DNA of 64,000 nucleotides, taken from assembly GCF_040054535.1 (NCBI RefSeq), contig NC_090789.1, positions 5,014,697-5,078,696 of the forward strand, given 5' to 3'. The notes under the pieces are model-generated. The model saw only the letters and a list, made by a program, of their open reading frames with translations, searched no databases and was not told where the DNA came from. The translations under genes were made by a program, and so were the position numbers. Position 1 is the stretch's first letter; each line of letters opens with the position of its first letter. The stretch is from Antennarius striatus (lineage: Eukaryota; Chordata; Actinopteri; Lophiiformes; Antennariidae). Shown piece after piece: positions 33,204 to 53,104 of the stretch.

Positions 33204-34251
33204 TTTCGCAGTTGCAAACGACCAAGCGATGGAGATAACTGTGCGTAAGGCCTGTGAGAGGACGCGCTGCCACCCTGTCTCGTTCAAAGTTTGGCTTCCT
33301 CTACTCCGGTTTGGATAGAAGTCCTGCCCCCCCGGTTCCAGAGCAGGAATAATCACGCGTCAAGTGTGATAAAAATTCAAAACATCCGGTTGAAATTCAA
33401 CGATAAACCCTCGATTGGCGACCTAACTGCACTGTTTTATCCATAAAAATGTAGCAAATAAATATGGAGATATGGACTCCCACGTCGTGCTTGTTACAGA
33501 ACCAACTGTAAATATAGTTTAAGCATAAAGTCGTGCTTTTATTTTGACATCTAAATGTATATTTCCGACCTTTTCCTGCTTCTTCTGCGTATTTCCGCGC
33601 GTCTTGACGCACATTAGGATTGAATGGGATAGATTTGAGTCACCACGTATTGCTCCTGCGCAGTACAGCCTCCGAGATGTGTCAACGTGGTATGATGGGG
33701 GTCTCCACACAGCTGCAGAAGAACCCCCCCCCCCCGTCAGAAAACATGCATATCCAGATCAGCCTCTGAATATCAGTCAAATTTTATATATAAAAAACCC
33801 CTTGTCATGCCTTTTATTTCTTTGAAATGTTGGTGTTCAGGACTTTTTGGGGGTCCAGATCAAGAGGAATGTCTCTACGTGGCACTGAGGGGGCGGGGAT
33901 GACACACTATTCTCACCAGGAGCCAAATTATTAACAGTAAAGTGAAAATTATCTTTAAAGAGAAGGATGAGATACTATGAAAAATGGATGATTAAATATT
34001 TTCCTTCTATTAATAAGACATAAAATGTCTCCACTTGCAGGTTTTTACACGCACAGGATCACGTCAGGCGTGATTTAAAGGGAGGAGCAGCCCCCGCCCG
34101 ATCGGGATAGCGTTCCAGCCTTGCGCCCCAGGGAAGGCAGGCTTTGTCCGGATACGTGGTGGAACTTAAAGGCGGTCCTAGAAACTTACGCACACCAAAA
34201 AAAAAAAAAAAAAAAAGCCAGCCCCCCTCCACCATTGACCAAACTTCAAAC
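33204..34251. promoter_or_regulatory. shared fkbp9/crtap head-to-head promoter interval
   Basis: Only 1,048 bp separate the two start codons, and transcription runs outward on both sides, so both promoters and 5' UTRs must lie here. I see no clear TATA box at a convincing distance. There is a C11 run near 33727 and an A19 run just upstream of the crtap start (34198-34216), presumably in its 5' UTR. Co-regulation is an inference from geometry and shared ER/collagen function. Confidence 0.6.
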
Positions 34252-36404
34252 ATGTCATCCTCCATTTCTTCCCTACTCCTCCGTGCGCTCTCGATCGCGT
34301 TTCTCCTTTCTGTCGTGAACTCTCAGTATGAAAAATACAGCTTCAGGAGTTTCCCCAGAAACGAGTTGATGCCTCTGGAGTCCGCTTACAAATACGCGCT
34401 GGACCAGTACACCGGGGAGAAGTGGAAGGAGACGGTGGAGTACATGGAGGTGTCCCTGCGTCTCTACCGGCTGCTGCGGGACAGCGAGGCCTTCTGTAAC
34501 CTCAACTGCAGCTCCGTCCGGCTGGACGACGAGGAGAAGTTCGCCGAGTTCCCGGAGCTGCTCTCCTTCGGGAACGTCATGAAACGGGCTCAGTGTCTGA
34601 AGCGCTGCAAGCAGGGGCTGCCCGCCTTCAGACAGACCATGCCCAGCCGGGACACCATCGAGGAGTTTGAAAGGAGGGAGCCGTACAGATACCTGCAGTA
34701 CGCGTACTTTAAAGTAAGTGCATATCGATTACCTGGGGGTGGGGGGTGGTGGTAATGTGTTTATTTACGTGCTATCTGTTCCTGTTTTCAATGGTTTTAC
34801 TAGAAGTGCGTTCTGACGTCATCGACGTGCCACGGATGCACGAGAGGTCATAGGATGCAGGGAAACCGGTGGCTGTAAATAGACCCCCAGGGGTCTGAAT
34901 TTGATTCCTGGCTTGCGTTAGGCGAAGGCTCCCCACCCACCCACCCAAACTCCATAGTGGATTGATTGGCGTGGGATTGTGATAAATCATGAACTTAGAT
35001 GTTCACAGTCACCAGATTTCACCCAGTGGTGAACCTGCAGAGTTGAGCGATGCTCTAAGGTTATTGATCCTGCAGTGACCAGTATTTGTTTTCTGATCAT
35101 CCATGAAGGGGCTCTTGATTCAGAGATATTCCAATATTATTTATCAATTATCAGATCCTTCATATGCTCTGTCAGCTGATTGGAAAGTAAAACTTACCGT
35201 TCAGTGTTGTTCCTCAGTCTGACAAGCTGGCCAAGGCGGTGTCGGCCGCCCACACCTTCCTGCTGAAGCACCCAGATGATGAGATGATGCAGAAGAACAT
35301 GGCCTACTATAAAAGTCTGCCCGGGGCCGAGGAACACCTCAAAGACCTTGAGACCAAATCGTATGAGGTACACCCACCCACCACCATCCTGTTAGTAGAC
35401 CCCAGTAGGGCTGTATGGGCCCCCTGGTCTGATCTGGAGAGAAAGAGTGAGTTTATCCAACTGAATGAATGAACGTAGCGTCACTGGCTGGTTGTGTCTT
35501 GTGCTTTTTTTGTTACTGTAGATGCTTTTTGTCCGAGCGGTGCGGGCCTACAACGGAGAAAACTTCCGTACTTCGGTGTCAGACATGGAGCTGGCTCTAC
35601 GGGACTTCCTGAAGGTCTACGCCGAGTGTCTGGCTGCATCCGAGGGCCCAAGAGACGTCAAAGACTTTAAGGACTTCTACCCCTCCATCGCTGGTTAGTC
35701 GGCGCCTGACGGCCCTCATCTCTGACTGCTCAATTTCCTGTTTTCCAGTTAATATAAGATGTAAAACGTGTGCTGTGATTTGGTTCCTCTATAGATCATT
35801 ACATCGAGGTCCTTGACAGGAAAGTGACGTGTGAAAGCGACCTGACGCCCGTTGTAGGGGGGTTCGTTGTCGAGAAGTTTGTGCCCACCATGTACCACTA
35901 CCTTCAGTTTGCTTATTACAAATGTGAGTGGGGATTTAAGATAAAATAACAGCCTGTATATTATTTAGTTATTAATTCGGAGCAGGTCTGCTCGATTGAG
36001 TTTCTTCCCATGGACTAGGTTATCATTTTAATCACAAGTATTAACATTTGTGAGTGTGTTTTTTAGTGAACGACCTAAAGAACGCCGTTCCTTGCGCTGC
36101 CAGCTACATGCTGTTTGACCCCAACGATGAAGTCATGAAGAACAACGTCGCCTATTATCAGTTCCACAAAAGCCAGTGGGGTCTGACAGAGGAGGACTTC
36201 CTCCCCAGATCAGTAAGACAAATAAAATAAAATACAACAAATCTTATCAATGCTGCAACCATTTAAATTGGTGAATTATCTCCATAGAGGCCTGAGAACA
36301 CATGAGGAAAATGTGTAGGATAAATAATATATGACAGTTTCACAGTTATATCTTTTCCTGTTCTTCTTTCTGTGGTTTGCAATAAGACACGTTTGACCTG
36401 TAAT

Positions 36405-36496
<92 letters not shown>

Positions 36497-37091
36497 TCAG
36501 GAGGCGTTGCAGTACTACAATCAGACCACCATGCAGCTGCAGATGCTGGAGTTCGCCCAGCACAGCTTAGTGAGCGACGATGAGGTGAGACTGAATCCTT
36601 GAAATCAGAAGTGTGTGACTGTTGTTTGCTGCTCTGTCAGGCCGTGTCCTTGTGTAACTTATGGTCACATGACACCCTGCAGTACAATATAGGCCCTGTG
36701 ACCGCTGGTAGCTGCTATACCCCAGATCGCCATGAGGTGGCAATATAACACTGGCTTTTCTGCAGGAATTATGATGCAGCAGAAGGACTGTGGCCTTCAG
36801 GACAACCCAGCATAAGCCAGGATTACATGCTTTATGCTCTAAATACCATTCAGTGCTTGACTGTAATCTCTTTAGTGATGCCAGGTATGAGAAATCACAA
36901 ATAGAATTGTGAGTTTGGAAGGTTTAGGCTAATTCACTGATGTTAAAAAAAACACACGTTAAAATAAAATGCAGAGCTGATGTTTCTTTTTTTTTCTTTC
37001 TATGTGGCTGCAGGGGGAGGTGGTGGAGGTTATAGATGAGCTCCTAGAAGAGGATGGAAACCCGACTTTGGAAAGTCCGCCAACACACTGA
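34252..37091 (+). CDS. crtap: CRTAP, cartilage-associated protein
   Basis: Seven exons join in frame to 406 residues: 34252-34713, 35218-35367, 35522-35693, 35795-35923, 36067-36212, 36501-36584 and 37014-37091. A signal peptide ([20 protein letters not shown]) precedes [20 protein letters not shown], which matches the start of mature vertebrate CRTAP. Later family segments are [42 protein letters not shown] and [15 protein letters not shown] forms an ER complex with prolyl 3-hydroxylase 1 and cyclophilin B that modifies fibrillar collagen chains; CRTAP itself lacks the hydroxylase domain, as here. Length is close to human (401). The last exon encodes an acidic tail ([10 protein letters not shown]) ending in a fish-type extension. 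The preceding intron 5 carries a long TG repeat ending a few bases before the acceptor. Confidence 0.96.
36406..36494 (+). repeat. (TG)n microsatellite abutting a crtap splice acceptor
   Basis: About 44 TG units end only 6 nt before the CAG acceptor of crtap exon 6 (exon starts 36501). The usual pyrimidine tract is effectively replaced by TG repeats. Confidence 0.97.
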
Positions 37092-37337
37092 AAACAAACA
37101 CAAGCAACAAAAAGTGCCAACAGTCCCCCAGTTTGTATTTATTGGGTTTTGTACCATTCTGATCAGTGCAGAGCTACATCTACCTATTTTATGCTGTAAG
37201 TATCCGGCAGGGAGGTACGAGCATAAAGCAATAATGATTATAGAGATAAGAATATTTTTACATGCTCTTTCTCTGCTGTGAATCATGTATGTCTGTGTTG
37301 TCCTTCAAAAATGGGAACTTTTGTACGATGAAAGTAT

Positions 37338-37343
37338 AATAAA
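37338..37343 (+). terminator. crtap: polyadenylation signal of crtap
   Basis: An AATAAA lies about 250 nt after the crtap stop codon and is followed by a T/G-containing region. It is the first canonical signal downstream on this strand. Confidence 0.7.
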
Positions 37344-37861
37344 AGTTGTCAAAACATGAAGTCTTGATCAGTTTTAGACCTTTTCTTTTTCTCAAATAAA
37401 AAAATTCCCTAAAGGATAACAAGAGGAAAGAATGAGCGATAGAGGGATGAATAAAGAGCTTGAGGGGTTGTTTTTTTTTTGCTGAACACAGACGTCCAGA
37501 GAAAACACTGAGATGTTTAATAATGTTTGAACATTGAGTCTCTGTGCAGTTTGTCACACAGTGATGTTAAAAACCCACTGGGGAACATTCTCTCTGTATT
37601 ACAGTGTTCTCATTCCTCTCTGGCCTGTATTTACCCGTCTCTTCTATTTCCTCTCGTCTCCTTTGCCAATATTTCATCTCATCTGCCCCCGTTTGGCTTA
37701 CAGTTCAGAACTTATGGGTGTGAAATGGAGATAAAAGCTTTAAAGCGAAGATATCTGCTGGATTTAAAGGAGTCAAGGTCAAAAGTCAGAGTCACACCTT
37801 CGTATGTGAATGAATGCGGCAGAAATGGAATTAGGAGTCAAGACGTACAACAGTTTACGAG

Positions 37862-37867
37862 TTTATT
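37862..37867 (-). terminator. susd5: candidate polyadenylation signal of susd5
   Basis: TTTATT on the + strand is AATAAA on the minus strand, about 1.8 kb downstream of the susd5 stop. It would leave roughly 500 bp between the ends of crtap and susd5. Other signals cannot be excluded. Confidence 0.4.
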
Positions 37868-39046
37868 GTGATTTAGTGAACACATATGCAGCACACACAT
37901 TTCATCCTGGCATCACACACATCAGGCTTCATGAGACGATTAATATTAGTTCCGCATGTAAGGTTTAATTCATGGTGATTTCACACACAGCTCAAGGGAT
38001 CTATGGTAGTGATCAGTCTTCAAGTATGGATGATGTGACAGGTTCATCTACAGTAAGGTCTTTGCTTGTGTGCAGGATGTGTTTGAACAATATTGCTTAA
38101 CGGAAGGTGTAATAAAAGGAATGAGAAGGAAATGTCGGCTATCAGCTAACAGTTTGGTGAAGAAATGTCAACTCTGTTTCCCACACACCGACACTACAGG
38201 TCTACATGTACAACCCATCTAATATTTACACAAGAAAAGCCCGCTTTGCTTTGGCTTCATGAGATTCTTTACGTTTGTTCCTTTACATGCGATGTTTTTA
38301 TTTCATTTCACCTTGCTCTCAAATATTTGGAGCAGTAATGAAACATAAAACATGTAAACGTCTCAATCATACACCACTAGTCTGAAAAATCATTCCATTT
38401 TTGAAGGACTGGATAATAAACACAGTTATAATTTCACACCAGGACATCATGAATTTGTATGAAGTAACATTTATTCATATAACTTATTTTAATGAGAAAA
38501 CTGTCTGAAAATTTCTAACATTTAACCAGAATGACAATCACCTCTGGTCCTGTCTAGATACATGTCTTTAAATTCTTTCTTAAACACAGCAGAACAGAAG
38601 GAAGGAACTAGAATCTGTTATTATTGAGTTTGATTATATTTAGCTTCACTTTTCTCTTTGTAAAGCCAAACGTATATTATTAATCCTGATGTACGTGTGT
38701 TCAGGTAATAGGTTTACTTTCTAATCTAATCTGATTCCATTTGTCACTGACCACCAAACCGTCAGAATATCTCAGACATCAAGCCAAAACTTTAACGCTG
38801 GACTTTGTGAATTTTGTCTCTGTTTCCATGGCAACGTGGCGTTTAATATCCTGTTGGCCTGATTGATGTCAGCGAATACCTGACTGAGACCTGAGACACA
38901 CACACACACACACATACACACACAAACACAAACAAAAACACAGGGACTGAGTCTGCAGACATTCATTCTACACCAGCACACAAAGTAATCAGATGCTTGT
39001 GCTCCTTTTTCTTACACCGTTTTCTCTAATAACTTTCATTTAACAC

Positions 39047-39079
<33 letters not shown>

Positions 39080-39639
39080 CATCATCATCATCATCATCAG
39101 TATCATCTGCTTTTTCCATGCATGCATGTTTCAACAAAAGTCCGGCCCACATCTGCTACGTGATTAAAACGTTCTGGAGGTTCCTGTTGGGGGAGCGATG
39201 AGTGAAATAAAAGATTTTTTATCATTTCAAAGTCAAACAGAAAATAATCAAGAGAAGAGAGACTCAAGATCACAAAACAGCAAATAAGCCGTCAATGAAG
39301 TCACCAAAAAAAATAACAGCATGACAACAGAGTATCTCTACCACAATGTCCGAAAGGTATGAAGGTTGACATACTCAGACAGGAAGGCAGACCTTCATCT
39401 TCTTCTTCTTGTGGTTTTCCTACTAGGTCATTAATAAGCTCCTCATTCGGTCCATGGAGTTGGGTCCCATCCAGACGTAGAACCTCCATCTCTTCAGCCA
39501 GATGTCAGAGCTTCTGAAGATGATGGGTAGGCAAAATAAAAGTTGGGTAACAAGTCTTTGGCAGACAGAGGGGGCCGTGCTTTCTCTCCTAAACGTCTCT
39601 GTCCCATGTCAGCCTCCCTCGTCCCCCCGTTTCTCACGC
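37868..39639 (-). other. likely susd5 3' UTR with short repeats
   Basis: This interval follows the susd5 stop codon on the minus strand and contains no other gene. It holds a CA-type tract at about 38896-38940 and an (ATC)n run at 39046-39100. Confidence 0.5.
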
Positions 39640-47786
<8,147 letters not shown>

Positions 47787-48440
47787 CTTCCTGCGCTTTC
47801 TGCTAAATATCTGGTTGTTTGGTTAAAAGTGACCCCGAAACGTCCAAACGTCTTCGTATCCACGGTCTCAAAGCGCGGAGTGATCGTGGAGAACGCGCCG
47901 CAGCTATTTCCCTCCTGGTGGATGGAGGTGGGCTGAGCAGGAGGAAGGTGAGCTGGTGGTGAAGTGCTGGTGATACTGGAAAGAAAACGTTCAGAGCGCT
48001 TCAAGAGCTGAGCGCAGAGTATCTCCACCCCCCCACCCCCCCACCCCAAAAAAAAATAGGCGCACACGCAAGGAGATGGCGCGCTGGTGCGAAAACTCGC
48101 GTGTCGGTGTCAGTGAATGCGTCAAACTCCTGACGGTCAGCAAAGGCGGTGAGACAGAGAGAGATGCTGCTGAAGTGTCCTTGAGCAACAAGCTGAATCT
48201 TGGCTTGCATAACTTGTGAGCATACACAGATGTCATCCTTAAAATGTGGCCTATGAGGTCCAGGCAGAGGCCCCCCCACCTTGAGTGGGACCTGCTCCTG
48301 TTTCCGCCTGTTAAAAGGAAGTTTTTCTTAGCCAGCAAAAAACCCACTAACGTTGAGATAATCTTTATTGACATAAAAAACAGAATTGATTCGATAAAGT
48401 AATCCTTTATGCTCACTTTCACACATAGGGGTCATTTTAA

Positions 48441-48645
48441 GGGGCGGCAGTAGCTCAGTCAACTGGGTCGTGGACTGAGGACCAGAGGGGGGCCAGTTCA
48501 AGGGCCCTGTGGACGAAAAAGTTCGAAGTGGGAACTGACATGGCTGTCGAGGTGCCCTTGAGCAAGGCACCATTGCCTTATGAGATACTCATGGTGCGTC
48601 CCACGTGAGACCTGCTCACCCATTATCTGCATGCCCTACAGGCCT

Positions 48646-48648
<3 letters not shown>
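48441..48648 (+). repeat. tRNA-derived SINE
   Basis: The head GGGGCGGCAGTAGCTCAGTC with an A-box-like TAGCTCAGTCAACTGG and a B-box-like CCAGTTCAAGGGCC is tRNA-derived. The body contains 'gaggtgcccttgagcaaggc', and the tail 'catgccctacaggcc' opens into a long TG array. These are features of a widespread teleost SINE. It lies upstream of the susd5 start. Confidence 0.8.
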
Positions 48649-48725
<77 letters not shown>

Positions 48726-48735
48726 GTGTGTGTGC
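48648..48735. repeat. (TG)n microsatellite at SINE tail
   Basis: About 42 TG units directly follow the SINE tail, with one TT interruption near the end. It probably grew from the TG-rich SINE 3' end. Confidence 0.97.
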
Positions 48736-48829
48736 ATTAAAGATAGAGCCTACAGAAAGCTTCAGGGTATCTTACAGGTTATTGTTCCATGAATCTGCTT
48801 GTGAAGATAACCAGCGCTTGTAATACCAG

Positions 48830-48917
<88 letters not shown>
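48830..48917. repeat. (CA)n microsatellite, inverted relative to the preceding (TG)n
   Basis: About 43 CA units start roughly 95 bp after the end of the TG array and are its reverse complement. Confidence 0.97.
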
Positions 48918-48921
<4 letters not shown>

Positions 48922-51900
48922 ATACCCACAAAACCTAAAGCGAGGACAATAAAAGTGATCACAACATGTGGTTTGAGGATGAGGAGGATGAAGGCTGACA
49001 TCCACACGGAAACTCCAGAGCAGCTCAACGTGAAACTTTTTTTGAGATTGTCTGATCCTTCACTAAAAAATCACTGAATTAAATGAAAAGTTTCATTTAT
49101 TAAAAGTAGAATATACAGTAGTAGGAAATACTGGAGTAACCTGTCAGAAAATTAGATTGCTTTTACCAGACTGCTCCATTTGTATGTCCCCCTCCTGCCC
49201 CCCAATGCAACTTGATGGATCAGCTGTTATATTTTGTGGGTATTTTGCGGTCGGAACATCAGCGGTGAAATCAGCTGAGACAGACGTGTTCACAAACATC
49301 CGCTGCTTCCTTTAGCGAGGAAGAGACTCGGCAGCAGAACGGCATCAGAGCGAACCGAGTGGAAATCAGACGCCATGTTTTCACAGAGGGACGTCTTCAG
49401 CGTGGCTGAAAGGATGTGGCCATTTGTGCCCCAGACCGCCTCTGAATATGGTCTGAGCAATCGGATCTCAACGCTTCCTAAACGCACCATGGCTGGTTTC
49501 ACACCTACACGTGACTGGATCGGCAAAGACAAACAATGTCAGCCATAAACAGGGCCTCTGTCACATTTTTCCTTCCTGCTCTCACACTCCTCTCATATTT
49601 TCTCCTCCTATACTTGGAGGTTCGCGGTGAATAAAAGGTGGGCCGAGATCTTGACTCATGTCTGAGGGCTATTTCTGGAGGGGTCAAGGGTCAGAGAGGA
49701 GAGGGGAGGACCGGGTGATGATAGAGAGGAGAGAGACGGTGATTCACACCTGCAGCATCTCCGAGAGGCTGGTGAGAATTATATTGCTGCAGGTGTCAAA
49801 GTGGGAGTGGGTGGTGTAATCTCACAGGGCCTCCAGTCCGCACCCATTAGACAGCGTGTGTGGAAGTAAACACACACACACACACACACACACTGAACAT
49901 GTGAGACCAGTGACCACCCATGTGAGACATGTCCTGTCAGAATGTGGTGAAGTGTGGTTTAGTCACAGGAAATCATTGGTCACACTGGTGCAGCCCGAGG
50001 AAGGAGGGGAGACTGGCGTTGTTTCCACGGCAACAACCTCATCAACCTTGAAGTGGCAGATTGGGGTCAACTGTGTGTCTGCTTTGCGATATGTTAAAAC
50101 TGAAATAAAATATCCCCTTCACCAGAAATGACCCTGGAAGTGCTTTTATTGTGTTTTTACAGTTCCAGTCGAAACAAAAAGATTTAATTTTTAACAAAAC
50201 AAACAAAGATAAATTATATACTGTAAATGCAAATGTTTAATATGTTGACTTTTCAGGTGATGACACTACAGTAAGCAGTAAGTTACTCCATCAGTAAGCA
50301 TTGAATCCCAAGTCAGACAATTTGACCTTTTTTTTTTTTTTTTTTGACAGGAAGACGGAATAAATCCAGATGACATTAAAAATGACAAGAATATGTCAAA
50401 TACAAATAATAAGAAACTGGAAATCCTTTTTACTGTCACAGACATACTCTATTAAGAGCTGAGGAGATGTCCTCGCTTGACACCCGTGGAATCACAGCGA
50501 TCATTAATGCACATTCAACACTGAGCTGGTAGCCACAGCAGAATCTAGAGGAGAAGGACCTGGAGCTATTTGAAGGAATGAGATAATTCTATTGACTTTT
50601 GATGAGAGATTGTTAATTGCTATGGAAAGCAGTGAGATGGGGTGACATGAGGTCTAAAAATGTGTCTGGATAAAATGAGAGAGAAATTTACTTCTCATGA
50701 TTTCTTTTTCATGTATTCATCCAATTCATCTCAGATATTAATTTGGCCTTTCTCTTCAAATAATTCAGTGGAATGTTCAGAAGTTTCACCAGTGTGTGTA
50801 GCTGTGAATTTAACTGCTCACGCTTTGTAATCTTTAGTAATAGATCGGCAGCATGCAGCAGTCTCTGCTTCCAGTCCCTGACGATCTCTATCCATCACAT
50901 GGTTCTTATTTTATCTAAGTTTAGGATTACAGGCTGCTGGGGTTTGCATTCAGCCCAACACGTTTTGATGCACTTAAAATGAATAATTAAAGAAAAGGCA
51001 CAGGTGGATGTCTGTTATTTAAATGCACTGCAAGATTACCCCATAGAGTCACCATACACAACAACAGCGTAATTAAATGAGCACATCTGAAGATAAGTCA
51101 GTAAGTTATACTTTTAATATCTGTCATTAAAGAGTTACTGGGGACAAGAACGTCCTACCATGAAGGAGAGAGTTTGAGGTGCAGAAAATAGTACGTATTA
51201 TAAATGAAATCTTCCATCAACAGTTTTTAGCCATCATTTTTAACACCTTCAGTATTTACTACAACCTACCCATGCAGTAAAGATATATTGAAAAACTTTT
51301 AATATATGAATTGGTAATAATGACTTTTTGCATGTCTGGTTGGTCACCCTGTAGTTCTGACTGTTCAGAATCCACTCGCATCAGGCTGGTTACGTCAGAG
51401 CGCCCTCTAGCGGTGGAGGTCCAGAATGACAGCAGTGAAGATATTTCCTGTTGGATGTGTAACTCACTCCCCCGTCTGTCTGCAGCCCTGTGTGCAAAAC
51501 CCACTAGTGGGGAATAAATATTTAAGTGCTTTAGCATTGACCGTGTTTCTACATACAATGATATACAGAAAGCTGATAATACTTCATTTGAAATCAGCTT
51601 TTACAGCTATTGGATTATTCTTACTTTTTTGGTTTGCTCTTTTTACATTAACGGAATTTAATAATGGAGTTTATTTCTATCACTCCAGAAAATAAAATAA
51701 TAATAATCTGCATCATGTTACAAACAATAAAATATCATTATTATAACGTGTAGGTTTTTTTTTGTTATTGCATTTTCCTGTTATAACCAAAAACCTTAAT
51801 TAAAATTTTAATTGATGTCCAAATATGTCCTTTCATGCTATAATCTGATAATTTATTGTTTTAATAAAACAAATATAACCATTATGCTTTATTATTAAAA

Positions 51901-52240
51901 TAAATCATAAGGATGTCAAAAAATGGGCCTCTTTGTGATTTTTAGTTTTTTCCGATTATGAGCTTAAAACAATTGAAGCCTCTCGCTATATAATCAAAAT
52001 ATGCAGCTATAATAAAATTGGTATTTTTGGAGAATAAAAACATATCAGAGAGGTGAGTCCAGATTATTCTAGGTGTGCGTCCGAAGATTGAAGCCTGTAT
52101 GTGACTGTGTTACACATCTCTACTGCAGTTAAACTCTTGGATACTAGATCCAGCATTCACAGACACACACGCCTCCGTCCATCACTCACACACACCGCAG
52201 CTTTGCGTGTGTGCACGTCCCGGTTGCTGATGTTCACGTG
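48918..52240. other. intergenic region between susd5 and fbxl2
   Basis: This is the space between two divergently transcribed genes. There are short CA tracts (49868-49892), a T18 run (50328-50345) and AT-rich DNA. No open frame shows a recognisable domain, and I found no tRNA or other structured RNA gene. It may contain distal regulatory DNA, which cannot be judged from a single sequence. Confidence 0.5.
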
Positions 52241-52926
52241 ATCGTCACGGCAACAGTCGGTCAAACCGGGACATCGTGTTATCATCATCCCCCCCCACCC
52301 CCCCCCCCACCCCCGTTCCAAATAATCCGCAAGACCTCACAATCAAAACAAATCGACCACGCGTGCTTTTCCCGCAGCAATGACGTCACGCAAACCCCTC
52401 CCCCTTATCCGCAAGTAAACACAACGCCAGAGAAGGTGGGGAGGGGGGGGAGAAAACGTCCATCCTCGGTCTCCGTACGTGTGTTCGACGCGTGTCGCTG
52501 TCCTGCGTGGGACGGGAGCGCGCGTTAACGCGGCGCGTCACATGCGCGCTTTGGAGCAGTCCGGCAAGATTTGGGGAGCAGCTGACGCGATGAAGGGAGA
52601 GGCGGAAGTGAAGTCACTTGACAGACCGTCCATGTTATTATTGTTATTTTGGTAGCCCTGTGATGAGACGGGCTGGGGGAGCCGAGACAACGAGCCGCAG
52701 GCCGCCGCGCACCGACGCCACCGCCTCGCTGACCGGGAGACAGGAGCCTCGCTGACGGCCGGGTCAGGGGAGGAGCAGGAGGAGAAGGAGGAGAAGGAGG
52801 AGGGTGTGAATGCCCAGCTCCAGCTCAGCTCCTACACTCCCGACCGACCAAAAATAAAACGGCGACAAAAACAGGAACGGCTCGACCGGAGCGTGCGGTT
52901 CGGTGCGGGGACGTGCAGCCGCAGAC
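52240..52926 (+). promoter_or_regulatory. fbxl2: GC-rich, CpG-dense promoter region of fbxl2
   Basis: In contrast to the AT-rich DNA before it, this stretch is rich in CpG (for example gcgcgcgttaacgcggcgcg near 52517) and has C/G runs at about 52290 and 52440. It ends at the fbxl2 start codon (52927), so it should hold the promoter and 5' UTR. No TATA box is evident, as usual for such promoters. Confidence 0.7.
52381..52388. promoter_or_regulatory. cAMP-response element palindrome
   Basis: A perfect TGACGTCA lies about 540 bp upstream of the fbxl2 start codon in the CpG-rich region. CREB/ATF-family proteins bind this sequence in general; use at this promoter is inference. Confidence 0.6.
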
Positions 52927-53023
52927 ATGAACGGGATCACCAAAGGCCGGTTCGAGGTATGACAGGCGCGCCACTGGTTTAACAGTTCGTTCCTATAGTA
53001 GACGTGGGAGTCTTGTATAAGCG

Positions 53024-53104
<81 letters not shown>

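Noticed and set aside
33001-33356. Upstream in-frame ATG near 33356 as the fkbp9 start
   Set aside because: The 51 extra residues lack a signal-peptide start, while the ATG at 33203 opens directly into a hydrophobic signal sequence.
39046-39100. ATC repeat as another His/Asp coding repeat
   Set aside because: It lies after the susd5 stop codon on the minus strand and in no supported reading frame, so it is a simple repeat in the 3' UTR.
48441-48520. Possible tRNA gene
   Set aside because: A- and B-box-like segments are present, but there is no tRNA fold with anticodon arm, and the sequence continues into a SINE body and TG tail.
48580-49028. Open frames made of repeated Cys-Val on either strand
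   Set aside because: They are translations of (TG)n/(CA)n microsatellites.
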